Source: an uncultured Clostridia bacterium
GTDB taxonomy: Bacteria; Bacillota; Clostridia; Christensenellales; Borkfalkiaceae
Direction of reading: 5' to 3'
NCBI GenBank assembly: GCA_944367415.1
Contig: CALVWN010000049.1
Location: 1-51,484, forward strand
DNA: 51,484 nt
Positions 15,217-23,404 of the stretch are shown one piece after another (within the stretch, counting starts at the first letter, position 1; each line of letters opens with the position of its first letter). Made by a program: the position numbers and the translations under genes. Below the pieces are notes generated by a model. That model saw only the letters and a list, made by a program, of their open reading frames with translations, was not told where the DNA came from and did not search any database.

Positions 15217-17220
15217 ATGAAAAAGGAACAGCTTACGACAGACGAGAAGCTCCGCCTGCTGTGCGGGAAGGGGCTTTGGCGCACGGAGGACTTTGACGGA
15301 AAACTCGAGAACGTCCGCATGACGGACGCCTCGATGGGCGTGCGGATGCCGATGCATCAGAACGAATGGCAGGATGAGGCGCCCTCCGTCGCCTATCCCT
15401 CCATGCAGATGCTCGCAAACACCTGGGACAAAGAGACCGTCCGCACCTATGCGGAATGTGTGGCGGACGACTGTCTGGACGCGGGGGCGGACGTGCTGCT
15501 CGGCCCCGGCGTGAACATCAAGCGCGACCCGCTGTGCGGGCGCAATTTCGAGTATCTCTCGGAAGATCCCTTCCTTGCGGGAACGCTGGGCAGGGAGTAT
15601 GTCGCCGCCATGCAGGGCGAGGGCGTCGCGGCGTGCGTCAAGCACTTCTGCGCGAACAACGCGGAGACCAACCGCCGCCAGCAGACGAGCGACGTGGATG
15701 AACGCGCCCTGAGGGAGATCTACTATCTTCCCTTCGCGATCGCCTGCGAGGCGAAGCCCGTCAGCATCATGTGCAGCTATAACCGCATCAACGGCGTGCG
15801 GGCGTCCGAGTACAAGAAGGGATTCGACATTCTGCGCAAAGAGTACGCCTTTGACGGGATCGTCATCTCCGACTGGGACGCGGTGAAAGACCGCACGGCG
15901 TCCGCAAATGCGGGGCTTGCGCTCGAGATGCCCTTCCACCGGGAGAACTACGAACAGCTCGTCGCGGGATACAGGGCGGGCAAGCTCTCCGATGAGACGC
16001 TGGACGCGCTCTCGGAGCAGGTGCTTTCCTTCGTCGCGCGCTGCAAGGCGCTCGGAAAGGGCAAGTCGAGCAGGCGCACGAAAGAGGAGCGCATTGCGTT
16101 CACGCAGCGCGCGGAGGAGGAGGGCATCGTCCTTCTCAAAAACAACGGCGTGCTGCCGCTGAAAAAGGGAGCAACGCTCTCCATGTGCGGCCTGTACGCC
16201 CGTCCGTGCGCCTATGAATGGAGCAAAAATCCCGAACTGCTCTCGGGCGGCGGCTCCGGAAGAGTCATCCGTCTGACGCCCATGTTCGACATGAAGGCGC
16301 TCTTGGAAGAGAAATTCGGCGAGATCGCATACGAGCCGGCGTTTACGGACAACAGCGTGAACGATTCCTTCATGGATCAGGGCGTCGCCGTGCGCAACGC
16401 GGCGGAGCGGGATGTCAACCTCGTGTTTGCGGGAACGGGTTCGCAGATCGAGACGGAGGGGCGCGACCGTGCCTCCATGCGGCTCGCGGCAGCGCAGGAG
16501 CGCACCATTCTCGACACGGCGGCAGTCAATCCGAATACCGTCGTGGTGCTCTTTGCGGGTGCGCCCGTCGACATGAGCGCATGGCTCGACAAGGTCGCCG
16601 CCGTCGTCTGGGCGGGATTCCCGGGCGAGCGGGGCGGCGAGGCGCTCGTCAATATCCTGACGGGCAGCGTCTGCCCGAGCGGAAAGCTCTCCGAGACGTT
16701 CCCCAAGACATATGAGGATACCCCCGTGTTCCGGGAATACCGCGACAGCCAGGTCACCCGCTACGCGGAGGGGCTTGACGTCGGCTACCGTTACTACGAC
16801 CGTCATCCCGAGGGGGTGCAGTTCCCGTTCGGCTTCGGGCTGAGCTACACGCAGTTTGTCTATCACGATCTCTCCCTCAGGACGGACGGCGAGCGCATCT
16901 ATGTGCGCTATTGTATCAAAAACGCGGGAACGTATGATGCAAAAGAGGTCTCCGAGGTGTATGTGCGCCCCGTTATGCCCATGGTGTACCGCCCGATCAA
17001 GGAGCTGAAGGGCTTTGAAAAGACATGTGTGAAAGCGGGCGGAGAGGCGCAGGCGGAGGTCGTCCTCGACGGGCGCGCGCTCGCCTACTGGTCGACGGCA
17101 AGGGATGCCTGGACGGTGGACGACGGCGTGTATGAGATCGCCGTCGCCGCCTCCGCGCAGGACATCCGTCTCGTCGGGAAAGTGAAAGTGACGGACGGCA
17201 AGCTCGTCGTTCTGTCCTGA
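15217..17220 (+). CDS. Glycoside hydrolase family 3 (beta-glucosidase or beta-xylosidase)
   Basis: 667 residues, cytoplasmic. The N-terminal TIM barrel carries KRDPLCGRNFEYLSEDP, the substrate-binding KHFCANNAET, and VISDWDAV with D219 as the expected nucleophile. The second alpha/beta sandwich domain and a C-terminal fibronectin-III-like domain (FPFGFGLSYTQF onward) are complete. It should remove a terminal beta-linked glucose or xylose; the exact sugar cannot be read from the sequence. The stop of the rhamnosidase lies nine bases upstream and the ATG is preceded by TAGGAGAAA, so it belongs to the same operon. Confidence 0.93.
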   Translation: MKKEQLTTDEKLRLLCGKGLWRTEDFDGKLENVRMTDASMGVRMPMHQNEWQDEAPSVAYPSMQMLANTWDKETVRTYAECVADDCLDAGADVLLGPGVNIKRDPLCGRNFEYLSEDPFLAGTLGREYVAAMQGEGVAACVKHFCANNAETNRRQQTSDVDERALREIYYLPFAIACEAKPVSIMCSYNRINGVRASEYKKGFDILRKEYAFDGIVISDWDAVKDRTASANAGLALEMPFHRENYEQLVAGYRAGKLSDETLDALSEQVLSFVARCKALGKGKSSRRTKEERIAFTQRAEEEGIVLLKNNGVLPLKKGATLSMCGLYARPCAYEWSKNPELLSGGGSGRVIRLTPMFDMKALLEEKFGEIAYEPAFTDNSVNDSFMDQGVAVRNAAERDVNLVFAGTGSQIETEGRDRASMRLAAAQERTILDTAAVNPNTVVVLFAGAPVDMSAWLDKVAAVVWAGFPGERGGEALVNILTGSVCPSGKLSETFPKTYEDTPVFREYRDSQVTRYAEGLDVGYRYYDRHPEGVQFPFGFGLSYTQFVYHDLSLRTDGERIYVRYCIKNAGTYDAKEVSEVYVRPVMPMVYRPIKELKGFEKTCVKAGGEAQAEVVLDGRALAYWSTARDAWTVDDGVYEIAVAASAQDIRLVGKVKVTDGKLVVLS

Positions 17221-17251
17221 GCGTTTTCTCGCTTTCATAGATGGAAATATT

Positions 17252-17274
17252 CCGATCGGCGATCCGATCGGATC
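17252..17274. promoter_or_regulatory. Palindromic element, possible operator
   Basis: CCGATCGG occurs at 17252-17259 and again at 17264-17271, centres 12 bases apart. The second copy sits in a perfect 14-base palindrome GATCCGATCGGATC (17261-17274). It lies just upstream of the ribosome binding site of the GH31 gene and could be a repressor site or an RNA hairpin masking the site. Confidence 0.35.
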
Positions 17275-17288
17275 AAAGGAGAAAAAAT

Positions 17289-19433
17289 ATGAGTTATTGC
17301 ACCAACATCCCCGTCACGGAGAACATCCGGCTCGATCTGTTCACCGACACCGCCTTCCGCATCCGCACTTCGTCGCTGGAAGGGGAGGCGTTCCCGCCGC
17401 AGTACGAGATCCCGTTTGCGGTCGGCAAGACGACGCCCTGGCAGCCCGTCGCCTATACGACGGACACGCGGGACGGCTCCATGCTCGCGGTGCGCACGGC
17501 GAAGCTCGCGATCTACGTCCGCAAGGATACGGGCGCCTTTATCGTGGAGCGTGCGGACGGACTGCGTCTCTATCCCGAGATGGCGCCCAAGTACGGGATG
17601 TTCCTCAACCACTGCATCGTATTCGACGGCGCGAGCTTCCACGGGGAGCCGACGAACTGTTCGCGCTATGCGCACTGGTTCTATTCGGAAAAAAGCGGGG
17701 GATACGACGTACATCTTGCCGAGGATGCCCTCTTCGATACCTACTTCATCTACGGGGAGAGCTATCGTTCGGGGTATGCGCAGTTCAATGAACTCGTGGG
17801 CGCGGAGCCGATGCTCGCGCGCAAGGGATACGGTTTCTATCAGACGCAGCACCTCGGCGCGGAGGGGACTCAGCCGCTCCTCATGCGCGTCGCCGAACTG
17901 TTCCGCGAGCGCGATATTCCGTGCGATACGCTCATTCTCGATTTCGAGTGGGGCGACGGCGCCAACAACGGCAAGGAGATGCCGTGGGGATCGGGGCTGG
18001 ACTGGTCGGACGCCTATCGTTCGCCCCTTTCGCCCGCGGAGATGCTCGCCAAGCTCAAGGAGATGCACTTCGACGTGATGGTCATCCACCACAGTGTTCC
18101 CGCCTATGAGGGCAGGAGCGACGAGGGCTGGGTGTGCTATGAATATCCCGAGAACGTCTGGTGGGGAAAGATGGAGGAACTGCTCGCCATCGGCGTGGAC
18201 GGAACATGGCAGGATACGCGGCAGACGGATGTCACCAATGCCCGCGTCTATGCGGGACTGGAAAAGAGGACGGGGCGCCGCGTGCGGATGCTCTGCAACT
18301 ATGACGTCTATCGGGATTCGAGCTGGACGAAGGAGTGCGTGATGATCCCGTACCGGCAGCGCATCGGCGGAAGACGGGCGCCCTTCTCCTGGACGGGGGA
18401 TATGTCGCTCGACAAGTGGAGCGAGCTCTCCTTCCAGGTGCGGGCGATCGTCGGGGAACACGGCGCGCTCAAGGGCATTTCCTATCTCACAAGCGACGGC
18501 TCGCGGCCGGGGGAGCGGGCGCTCGCGATGCGGAGCGATCAGTTCCTCGCACTCAATTCGGTCGCGCGTTCGCATAACCATAAGCCGTGGCAGCGTTCGG
18601 AGAGCGCGGAGGAGTTCGCCGAGCGCATTGCGATCAATAAGGAAAAGGACGAGGCGGGCAGCCGGCCGGAGAAAGACCCGCTGGGGCTTACGCACATGGA
18701 TCTTGTGCAGGAGGAAAATGCACGCAAGTATCTGAAGCTCCGCTATCGCCTGTTCCCGTACCTGTATTCGGCGGCGCGCGTGACATATGACACGGGCCTT
18801 CCCATGACGCGGCCTCTGATGGTGGCGTTCGAGGAGGACGCAAACTGCAGCGCGGGGCAGTATCCTGCGGAGTATCTGCTCGGTGACAGCCTGCTCGTCT
18901 GCCCCGTCTGTGCGCCCGTACAGCGGATGAAAGTGTACTTCCCCCAAGGCGAGTGGATCGGGTTCTTTGACGGAGCGCGCTATGCAGGCGGCTGCGAGCG
19001 GGAGATCGACGTGAGCGACGTCTCCGTCCTGCCGTTCTTTGTGAAAAACGGCGCCGTGCTTCCCATGCGCACGCCGTGCAGCTATCTCGACGATGCGGAC
19101 GAAACGCTGGAACTTCACATCTTCGGCGACGGGGAGGGGAGCTTTATGCTCTACGAGGACGACGGCGAGACGCTCGGCTATCGCAGCGGAGAATTTGCCC
19201 TCACGCGCATCCGCTCCTCCGTCACGGAGAAGGAGCTGCGCCTTACGATCGGCGCCGCGGAGGGGAATTACCGCGGGAAACTGCCGCAGCGCAAGATCGT
19301 CGCCGTGTGGCACGGCAAAAAGACGCTGCCCGAACGCGCGCCCGCGGATGTGGCGCTGCGCGTCGGGGAAGACCTCGTTGCGGAATTCACCATGGACGCA
19401 GAGGAAGAGCGACAGATCGCGCTCGTATTCTGA
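17289..19433 (+). CDS. Glycoside hydrolase family 31
   Basis: 714 residues, no signal peptide. It has the GH31 order: N-terminal beta-sandwich, TIM barrel, proximal and distal C-terminal sandwiches. The barrel has LDFEWGDGANNG at its start. The nucleophile strand reads GVDGTWQDTRQTD with D309 the likely nucleophile, unlike the common WLDMNE form. The acid/base motif is SWTGDMS with D371. It should cut a terminal alpha-linked sugar such as glucose, xylose or galactose; the unusual nucleophile motif leaves specificity open. The ATG at 17289 has AAAGGAG eight bases upstream; the longer frame from 17241 has no ribosome binding site. It is the last gene of the glycosidase cluster. Confidence 0.9.
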   Translation: MSYCTNIPVTENIRLDLFTDTAFRIRTSSLEGEAFPPQYEIPFAVGKTTPWQPVAYTTDTRDGSMLAVRTAKLAIYVRKDTGAFIVERADGLRLYPEMAPKYGMFLNHCIVFDGASFHGEPTNCSRYAHWFYSEKSGGYDVHLAEDALFDTYFIYGESYRSGYAQFNELVGAEPMLARKGYGFYQTQHLGAEGTQPLLMRVAELFRERDIPCDTLILDFEWGDGANNGKEMPWGSGLDWSDAYRSPLSPAEMLAKLKEMHFDVMVIHHSVPAYEGRSDEGWVCYEYPENVWWGKMEELLAIGVDGTWQDTRQTDVTNARVYAGLEKRTGRRVRMLCNYDVYRDSSWTKECVMIPYRQRIGGRRAPFSWTGDMSLDKWSELSFQVRAIVGEHGALKGISYLTSDGSRPGERALAMRSDQFLALNSVARSHNHKPWQRSESAEEFAERIAINKEKDEAGSRPEKDPLGLTHMDLVQEENARKYLKLRYRLFPYLYSAARVTYDTGLPMTRPLMVAFEEDANCSAGQYPAEYLLGDSLLVCPVCAPVQRMKVYFPQGEWIGFFDGARYAGGCEREIDVSDVSVLPFFVKNGAVLPMRTPCSYLDDADETLELHIFGDGEGSFMLYEDDGETLGYRSGEFALTRIRSSVTEKELRLTIGAAEGNYRGKLPQRKIVAVWHGKKTLPERAPADVALRVGEDLVAEFTMDAEEERQIALVF

Positions 19434-19454
19434 ACCGGAGATCACGATACGGAT

Positions 19455-19492
19455 ATGCAGGAGCCGCCGACAGTTGTCGGCGGCTCCTGCAT
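19455..19492. repeat. Perfect 18-bp inverted repeat between GH31 and the tandem-HTH gene
   Basis: Arms 19455-19472 and 19475-19492 are exact reverse complements separated by GT (core GCCGCCGACA / TGTCGGCGGC). There is no T run on either side, so it is not a standard terminator. It ends 22 bases before the -35 box of the next gene and could be an operator, a processing hairpin or a degenerate terminator. Confidence 0.8.
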
Positions 19493-19514
19493 GATATGTC
19501 GGGTGCGATGCGGC

Positions 19515-19543
19515 TTGTCAAAACGGGGGATATGTGATATAAT
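19515..19543 (+). promoter_or_regulatory. Promoter of the tandem-HTH membrane protein gene
   Basis: TTGTCA at 19515-19520, 17 bases, TATAAT at 19538-19543. The upstream TGTGA gives an additional extended -10 (TGA-TATAAT). It lies 36 bases before the ATG. Confidence 0.85.
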
Positions 19544-19579
19544 TGAAGAGGAAATCGCATATTCGGAAGGGATGAGGGC

Positions 19580-22500
19580 ATGGAAGAGTTCGGAAAACGG
19601 CTGAAGGAATTGCGCAAGACGTCGGACGTCACGCAGACGGCGCTCGCGGAAAAGCTCAACATTCATCCGCAGACCGTTTCCAAGTGGGAACGGGAATTGT
19701 CGGAGCCGGATATCGCGCAGCTTGGGGAGCTTTGCGCCGTACTCGGCGTGACGCTGGAACGGCTGCTCGGATGTGACGAGACAGGCGCCGTCGGCGTCGG
19801 TGCATTTCAGCCGCAGGCATTCGGGAAGCTGCTCTGTGAACTGCGCGTCAAGCGCGGGGAGAGCCAGGCGGAACTTGCCGAGGCGGTTTCCTCTTCCTCC
19901 GATGCGGTCTCGCGCTGGGAGCGCGGCATCACCTGCCCCGATCTTGCCAGGCTGGTCGCACTCGCCGCGCATTTCGGGATCCCCGTCTCCAAACTGTATT
20001 GCGGGGACTCCCTGCGGCAGGAGGAGAGCGCCGCACCCGTGCGGCGGCGCAGATCGGTGTTCGCCTGGATCGCGTCTGCGGCGGCGGTCATTCTGATCGC
20101 GGCGCTTCTGACGGTAGGGCTGTGGTCGGAACGCACGCCGACGGTCTGCACCGTGACGGTCGACGGAGAGCAGGTGACGGTCGCCGAAGATGACTGGTTC
20201 ATGCCGCGTACGCCTTCCCGCGAAGGATATGACTTTGCGGGCTGGCAGGATGAGAACGGCAACGAGGTGATTTTTCCCGTTAAGATCGAACGCGACTGCG
20301 CATTTACGGCAACATTTGTGCCGCATACGTACACCCTGGATTATTGGCTGAACGGAGGGTATTTCGCCCGGTCGCCGCAAAGCTCCATCACGGTGGAGAG
20401 CGGAAGTTTTGAACTTCCGCTTCCGGAAAAGACGGGCGCCGTGTTCGAAGGATGGTATCTGACGCCGGACTGTTCCGGCGAACCGGTCACGGAGATCGTG
20501 TGCGGCGGCGAAGATCTTGCGCTGTATGCCAGGTGGAGCGACGGCGTCTATACGATCCGCTACGATCTGGGCGGCGGCATCCTGAGCGGGGAGGAAAATC
20601 CCGTGTATGTGACGGGAAATGAGCAGTACGTCCTTCGGGAACCTGTCCGCACGGGGTATGTGTTTCTCGGGTGGTACGATCAGCCGGGCGGCGGCGAGCG
20701 CTACGAGAGCGTCGGTGGGGACGGGGCGAAAAATCTGATGCTGTATGCCCTTTGGCAGGAGAGCAGCGACCTGTTTACGATTTATTACGATCTGGACGGC
20801 GGGCAGGCGGAAGGGGAGAACCCCGTCTCCGTCGGCGCGGGCGAGGTCTTCAAACTGTACGGCGCCGTCAGAACGGGATATGACTTCCTCGGCTGGAACA
20901 CGCAGAAGGACGGCAGCGGCGAATATGTCGAATATCTGTACGGCGTGGAGGAATCGCTTCATCTGTACGCGGTCTACAAGCCCGGGGAGTATCTTGTCCG
21001 CTATGTCTACGACGGCTGCTATGAGGGGGAGACGAGCAATCCCAACGTCATTGTCTACGGGGATCGCGTGACGCTGCTTCCCGTGTATTTGTATGGGCAT
21101 ACCTTTCTCGGGTGGTACGACGCGGAGGAGGGCGGGAGAAAAATCGAGACCATTGACGAGAGCAATCTCCTGACGATCTCGACGCTGTATGCGCGCTTTG
21201 CGCCGTTGCAATTTGCGATCACGCTGGGCGGCGACGGCGGCGTATTCACGACGCCGGACGGGGAGAAAACGGCATATACGTTTTTTGTGACGTATGGCGA
21301 AACATTCGATCTTCCCGACTGTACGCGCGACGGCTTTCGCTTCCTCGGCTGGCAGAATGCAGAGGGTGAGACGGTGGAGCGCATCGATCCGCCCAATATC
21401 CGCGATATGCAGCTCTCGGCGCTCTGGATGCGGACGGGAGCGGAATATCATATCGAATATGTGTCGGACGGCGGCTGGACGGAGCAGGAAAATCCCTCCG
21501 TCGGGATCTCCGATGTGTGTCAGACGCTCTATGAGCCCGTGCGCGACGGCTATGTGTTTCTCGGCTGGTTTGACAATGCGGAAGGGATCGGCGAGCCGTA
21601 TCTCTGTACGCCGTTCGGACGGACAGAGGATCTGACGCTGTACGCGCTCTGGCAGGAGATCAGGATCAGCGGCAGCGTCGACAATTTCGACTATGAAAAG
21701 ACAAGCACGGGGGTCACGATCACCGGGTATCACGGCCCTGTCGGCGCCAATGTGGACGTGTTCATCCCCGCCGTTGTGGACGGGGTGCCTGTGACGCAGA
21801 TCGGGAGCGATCAACTGTACCGGTACGGGTCGTCGCAGCTGCCGTGCAGCATTTTCGGCGCTTCCGATACGGTCACGCTCCGTTCGGTCACCATTCCGGA
21901 GGGCGTGCGCATCCTCAAAGCGGGCGCATTCACGAGCATCGGCATCTTGCAGCCCGTGCAGCTTCCGTCTACGGTGCAACGGATCGAAGAGCGCTGTTTT
22001 CAGGATCTCGACGTCGAAGTGCTCTTTGCGGAGGACGGCGACCTCACCTATATCGGCCCGTATGCGTTTTGCGGTGTACCGTTTTACGGAGGGCTTGTCA
22101 TTCTGGACGGCGTCAGGGTGATCGACAAAAACGCTTTCGAAGGGGTGCAAACGACCGGCGTTATCATCTCCGATACGGTGGAAATGATCTTTGAAAATGC
22201 GTTTTACGATCCGAACGGCTATATTCAGGCGATCTACGTCCCGTCTTCCGTCGGATATATCGGATCCGGGGCGATCCGGGACGGATACACCTCTCTGCCG
22301 ATGGAAGAGGCGCTGAAATTGAGTTCCTCATGGGCGGGATACGGGATCCGGCGCAGCACCGTCAGACTTGTCGACGGGGATCAGGAACGATCGCTCACGG
22401 GGGAGGCGTTCTCGCTTCCGACGCCGCAGAAGGAGGGGTATACCTTCATCGGCTGGCAGGATCCGGACGGACAGTTTGCAGGGGACTGCTATATCCCCGA

Positions 22501-22849
22501 TCGGAATGTGACGCTGACCGCCGTCTGGGAGCAGAAGACGGAGGGCGACGGCAGAACGATCGGAAGCGCCGCCGTGCTTCAACCCGGTTCAGAAAATACG
22601 TTTTATTGTCTGAACGGGCAGTCGTTTTATTTCCGTCCGGCGGTGGACACGTCCTGCCGTATCGTGATCACCGTTCGCGTAGATGCGTACAGCGTCAAGC
22701 TCTGTCGCGTGCGCAACAATGTGACGGAGTTTGCCGGACAGAACGGAGACACGACAGAGTACATGGCGGGAGATATTTATTTCGCAGACGTTTCGCTCGT
22801 TCCGCGCGGAACGACCATGTCGATCAAGATCATGTGTATCCCGTATTGA
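19580..22849 (+). CDS. Tandem XRE-HTH, single-pass membrane protein with large InlB/BspA repeat ectodomain
   Basis: 1089 residues. Residues 5-62 are a Cro/C1-type HTH (VTQTALAEKLNIHPQTVSKW). Residues 80-140 are a second one (ESQAELAEAVSSSSDAVSRW). RRRR at 155-158 precedes a membrane helix at about 160-182, giving an inside N-terminus. About 900 residues outside follow. They include eight copies of the InlB B-repeat/Flg_new unit (pattern GYxFLGWYD ... LYALW), seven between about 205 and 705 and one near 945-985. Between them lies a BspA-type leucine-rich region (about 720-905: VTIPEGVRILKAGAF, LPSTVQRIEERCF). There is no LPXTG anchor. It looks like a one-piece surface sensor and transcription factor, or a surface protein that kept a regulatory N-terminus. 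Target genes are unknown; it has its own promoter and terminator. Confidence 0.85.
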   Translation: MEEFGKRLKELRKTSDVTQTALAEKLNIHPQTVSKWERELSEPDIAQLGELCAVLGVTLERLLGCDETGAVGVGAFQPQAFGKLLCELRVKRGESQAELAEAVSSSSDAVSRWERGITCPDLARLVALAAHFGIPVSKLYCGDSLRQEESAAPVRRRRSVFAWIASAAAVILIAALLTVGLWSERTPTVCTVTVDGEQVTVAEDDWFMPRTPSREGYDFAGWQDENGNEVIFPVKIERDCAFTATFVPHTYTLDYWLNGGYFARSPQSSITVESGSFELPLPEKTGAVFEGWYLTPDCSGEPVTEIVCGGEDLALYARWSDGVYTIRYDLGGGILSGEENPVYVTGNEQYVLREPVRTGYVFLGWYDQPGGGERYESVGGDGAKNLMLYALWQESSDLFTIYYDLDGGQAEGENPVSVGAGEVFKLYGAVRTGYDFLGWNTQKDGSGEYVEYLYGVEESLHLYAVYKPGEYLVRYVYDGCYEGETSNPNVIVYGDRVTLLPVYLYGHTFLGWYDAEEGGRKIETIDESNLLTISTLYARFAPLQFAITLGGDGGVFTTPDGEKTAYTFFVTYGETFDLPDCTRDGFRFLGWQNAEGETVERIDPPNIRDMQLSALWMRTGAEYHIEYVSDGGWTEQENPSVGISDVCQTLYEPVRDGYVFLGWFDNAEGIGEPYLCTPFGRTEDLTLYALWQEIRISGSVDNFDYEKTSTGVTITGYHGPVGANVDVFIPAVVDGVPVTQIGSDQLYRYGSSQLPCSIFGASDTVTLRSVTIPEGVRILKAGAFTSIGILQPVQLPSTVQRIEERCFQDLDVEVLFAEDGDLTYIGPYAFCGVPFYGGLVILDGVRVIDKNAFEGVQTTGVIISDTVEMIFENAFYDPNGYIQAIYVPSSVGYIGSGAIRDGYTSLPMEEALKLSSSWAGYGIRRSTVRLVDGDQERSLTGEAFSLPTPQKEGYTFIGWQDPDGQFAGDCYIPDRNVTLTAVWEQKTEGDGRTIGSAAVLQPGSENTFYCLNGQSFYFRPAVDTSCRIVITVRVDAYSVKLCRVRNNVTEFAGQNGDTTEYMAGDIYFADVSLVPRGTTMSIKIMCIPY

Positions 22850-22867
22850 GGGTCGCGGTCGGAAGAG

Positions 22868-22894
22868 GACAGGGAAATTTCCCTGTCTTTTTTT
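22868..22894 (+). terminator. Intrinsic terminator after the tandem-HTH gene
   Basis: The perfect 20-base palindrome GACAGGGAAATTTCCCTGTC is followed by seven T, 18 bases after the stop. Confidence 0.9.
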
Positions 22895-22989
22895 GTTCCG
22901 AAAAAGGGCACTCAACCGAAATCGCGGCAAAATCAGCCGAAAATGCGGCACGTTCCGCGAACGAGGCTGACCACAAGCGGAAAATGATA

Positions 22990-22998
22990 TGGTATAAT
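22990..22998 (+). promoter_or_regulatory. Extended -10 promoter of the small HTH gene
   Basis: TGGTATAAT is a perfect extended -10 element. No good -35 lies at 16-18 bases (best CTGACC at 22967, spacing 20). It is 71 bases before the ATG. Confidence 0.6.
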
Positions 22999-23068
22999 AC
23001 AATCGTTGCAACGGGGCGGAAATGCCCGAACGAGGACGGCGCCGTCTGCCATACGGGAGCAGACGAAC

Positions 23069-23323
23069 ATGAAAACCACATTGATCTTGTTGTTGTACGA
23101 CGCACTCATCGGCGGCGATGGCGTTTCGCGCAAAGAATTTTGTGCGCAAATGGCAGTGTCCGAGCGGACGTTCTATCGGTATATGCGCGAAGTCTCCGAC
23201 TTTGTATACCGGTACAAGCACGGGTATATTCTCGATTTTGACAGCGGACTCGGAAGATATCTTCTGAAAAAAGTACCGTCGGACGACGATCACTGCCATA
23301 CGCCTGTCAGCGAAAATAATTGA
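23069..23323 (+). CDS. Small helix-turn-helix protein
   Basis: 84 residues. Residues 15-47 (VSRKEFCAQMAVSERTFYRY) read as a helix-turn-helix, followed by a short strand-rich part (YKHGYILDFDSGLGRYLLKK) that may be a wing. The pattern resembles the N-terminal DNA-binding half of WYL/DeoR regulators without the sensor domain, but the match is by eye. The ATG at 23069 has GGGAG nine bases upstream; a frame opening at 23006 has none. It sits directly before the DUF262 nuclease gene, whose own promoter overlaps its stop region, so it may repress that gene. Composition is intermediate between the host-like and AT-rich genes. Confidence 0.6.
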   Translation: MKTTLILLLYDALIGGDGVSRKEFCAQMAVSERTFYRYMREVSDFVYRYKHGYILDFDSGLGRYLLKKVPSDDDHCHTPVSENN

Positions 23324-23328
23324 AATTT

Positions 23329-23357
23329 CTGACAAAAAATGATAAAATAGTTATAAT
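23329..23357 (+). promoter_or_regulatory. Promoter of the DUF262 nuclease gene
   Basis: CTGACA at 23329-23334, 17 bases, TATAAT at 23352-23357, 47 bases before the ATG at 23405. Confidence 0.8.
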
Positions 23358-23404
23358 AAAACGGGAATTACTTGTTTTATAGTCATAACATAAGGAGAGG
23401 AAGT

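Noticed and set aside
15202..22150. Long minus-strand frames (15202-17238, 17235-19445, 19442-22150)
   Set aside because: All lie antisense to convincing glycosidase and HTH genes, with no family motifs; they are compositional shadows.
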